From CATQHW01 sp965215345 (GTDB lineage: Bacteria; Spirochaetota; Spirochaetia; SZUA-6; Bin103), in the NCBI GenBank assembly GCA_965215345.1, contig CBDCDL010000001.1:496001-560000 (forward strand): 64,000 bases of DNA, in the 5' to 3' direction. Within the stretch, counting starts at the first letter, position 1, and each line of letters starts with the position of its first letter. A model generated the notes under the pieces. That model searched no databases and had not been told where the DNA came from. It worked only from the letters and a program-made list of their open reading frames with translations. The position numbers were made by a program, and so were the translations under genes. Shown here one piece after another: positions 62,713 to 64,000 of the stretch.

Positions 62713-64000
62713 TCAGTACTCGTTGGCCGGCGTGATCGACGGGTCCCACCGTTCTGCGGTCAACAGGCCGATCGCCGCGGCCAGCGCCGCCGGGGATCCG
62801 ATGCGCCGCAGCGCCTCCACCGCGTAGGTCGCGACCTGACCGCAGCGGTCGTCGAGCGCGTGGATCAGGTCGTCCTGCGCGGCAGACGCGGCGGGACCCA
62901 GGCGAGCGAGCGCCGTGGCCGCGTTCACGCGCACCTGATCGCGGACGCTCCAGGTTCTCATCTCCTCCTTGTCCCAGGCGGGCCTCTTCAGACGGAACAG
63001 CGCTCCCAGCGGTGCTGCCGCTTCAGATGCACCGATGGCGCCCAGCGCATCCGCCACCGTCCGCACCACGAGATGGGAAGGGTCGTCCAGCGCGTCGATC
63101 AGCGCCGGCACGGCCGGCTGCGCCTGCCGGTCCATCTCGCCCAGCGCGAACGCGGCGTTCATCCGCGCCCAGCCGTCCCCGCCTTCCAGCAGGTCCAGCA
63201 GGGAAGGGACCGCCGCGGCGCCGATTGCGGACAGGGCATAGGCGGCGTCGTCGAGCCGCAGCGCGTTCTCGATCGAGCCGTGACGGCGATGCTGCTCGGC
63301 CATCCGTGTCCGCAGCATCGCAGCGGCGTCGCCGCGGCCGCGCAGCGACTCGATCAGCGCGGAGACCGCCGGCTGGCCGATCGCTCCCAGCGCGTAGACG
63401 GCCGCCACCCGCACGGGGTCGGGACGGCGATTCAGGCAGCTCATCAGCGCGGAGACCGCCGGCGCCGCATCTCCTGCCAGGGTCGCCAGCGTTTCGGCTG
63501 CGGCCACCCGGTCCGCGTCCGGGCGGTCGTGCTCCAACGCGGACACCAGCGCGCTCGCGCCGACGCGAGGCTGGCGGTGCGGCAATGCGCCGTTGTGAAG
63601 GCTCGCGTAGCGGTCGCCGGCGCCGCGCAGCCAGTCCCAGAGATGCGACCAGGCGAGCGACATCCGGTCGCCACCGTAGCGCTCCGGGTCGCTCCACAGG
63701 TGATCGGGTCCCGCCCGGCCGTCTGCCTGCGGCAGCCACGCACGCTGATAGATGAACTTGACCATGAACCGCCTTTGTCCGCTCAGGTTGATGCCGGCCG
63801 CGTGGCCGACGTCGAAGTGGGTGATGGAAACCGTGCCGGCCGGCCCGGAAACCGCCAGCGGCCGCGCGCGCTCGGCTTCGTTGAGGGTGGTGTTCAGGTG
63901 CGTCCCCGGTATCACGTGCGTGGGACCCAGGGATTCGGGCGTGTCCTGCGGGTAGTACATGACCCGCGCATAGCGGATGTGATGGTGACGCGGCCGCGCG
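62713..64000 (-). CDS. Phytanoyl-CoA dioxygenase fused to HEAT repeats, 5'-truncated by window edge
   Basis: Open frame to the window end, so the start lies beyond base 64000. The visible part begins in a PhyH oxygenase (YYPQDTPESLGPTHVIPGTH, distal His-x11-Arg in THFDVGHAAGINLSGQRRF) and continues for 300 residues with at least seven HEAT/PBS-lyase-like repeats (DAAPAVSALMSCL, VYALGAIGQPAVSAL, AFALGEMDRQAQPAVPAL, VRVNAATALARLGPAA). The iron H-x-D lies upstream. The fusion is unusual. HEAT repeats suggest protein binding, so it may hydroxylate a protein or lipid-bound substrate. Confidence 0.85.
   Translation of the reverse strand, partial: ARPRHHHIRYARVMYYPQDTPESLGPTHVIPGTHLNTTLNEAERARPLAVSGPAGTVSITHFDVGHAAGINLSGQRRFMVKFIYQRAWLPQADGRAGPDHLWSDPERYGGDRMSLAWSHLWDWLRGAGDRYASLHNGALPHRQPRVGASALVSALEHDRPDADRVAAAETLATLAGDAAPAVSALMSCLNRRPDPVRVAAVYALGAIGQPAVSALIESLRGRGDAAAMLRTRMAEQHRRHGSIENALRLDDAAYALSAIGAAAVPSLLDLLEGGDGWARMNAAFALGEMDRQAQPAVPALIDALDDPSHLVVRTVADALGAIGASEAAAPLGALFRLKRPAWDKEEMRTWSVRDQVRVNAATALARLGPAASAAQDDLIHALDDRCGQVATYAVEALRRIGSPAALAAAIGLLTAERWDPSITPANEY

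Overview
The window looks like a chromosomal contig from a high-GC, uncultivated spirochaete-like bacterium. Evidence seen: a putative cytidylate kinase with the GKSGCGNST P-loop and VLGTRLAIW motif that I associate with spirochaetes; a housekeeping run murC-yicC-cmk-rpoZ-miaA-(mS38-like microgene)-folP-acpS-truA-udg-priA-def-fmt-PASTA; Lpl/Ytc-type sugar ABC transport; and a Gld-type ABC operon. The assignment to Spirochaetota is inference. Many iron/2-oxoglutarate oxygenases, a sulfatase and glycosidases suggest a marine or host-associated scavenger of glycans and small organics.

Layout. 1-4.1 kb: broken phytanoyl-CoA dioxygenase, creatininase, and a graveyard of three unrelated transposase fragments. 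4.2-11.8 kb: TauD-like oxygenase, ribokinase-like kinase, VapC remnant, DUF4143 ATPase with repeated upstream sites, GH4 glycosidase, gene remnants, and a two-gene nuclease/AAA ATPase pair. 11.9-19.9 kb: a tightly overlapped minus-strand run (hydrolase, epimerase, ABC ATPase, permease, GldG-like, DUF4340, CobO). 20-27 kb: Uma2 nuclease-like gene, then a sugar uptake locus in which the binding protein converges on the permeases at a bidirectional terminator, followed by a P-loop kinase and a GH5-like hydrolase. 27-32.5 kb: SpoU methylase, sulfatase, then a low-GC unknown gene flanked by 115-bp direct repeats, and an MTHFR-like gene. 32.5-40.5 kb: a decaying defence-type island (DUF499 ATPase, helicase C-terminal half, AlbA_2 protein, AAA/PD-(D/E)XK protein). 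40.5-48.5 kb: copper locus (DsbA-like, CopA, GH36 inserted between, CueR, cytochrome c) with two matching MerR-type operators. 48.5-60.7 kb: tRNA-Glu and the housekeeping operon, ending with tRNA-Gly. 60.8-64 kb: WecA/MraY-like transferase, SDR, and a PhyH-HEAT fusion running off the end.

A recurring feature is single-base indels, mostly extra G or C in G/C runs, that break otherwise conserved genes (PhyH, sulfatase, DUF499, AAA/PDDEXK, uracil-DNA glycosylase, perhaps the WecA-like gene). They may be assembly errors or real decay; genes affected are flagged. No rRNA operon, CRISPR array or prophage was seen.
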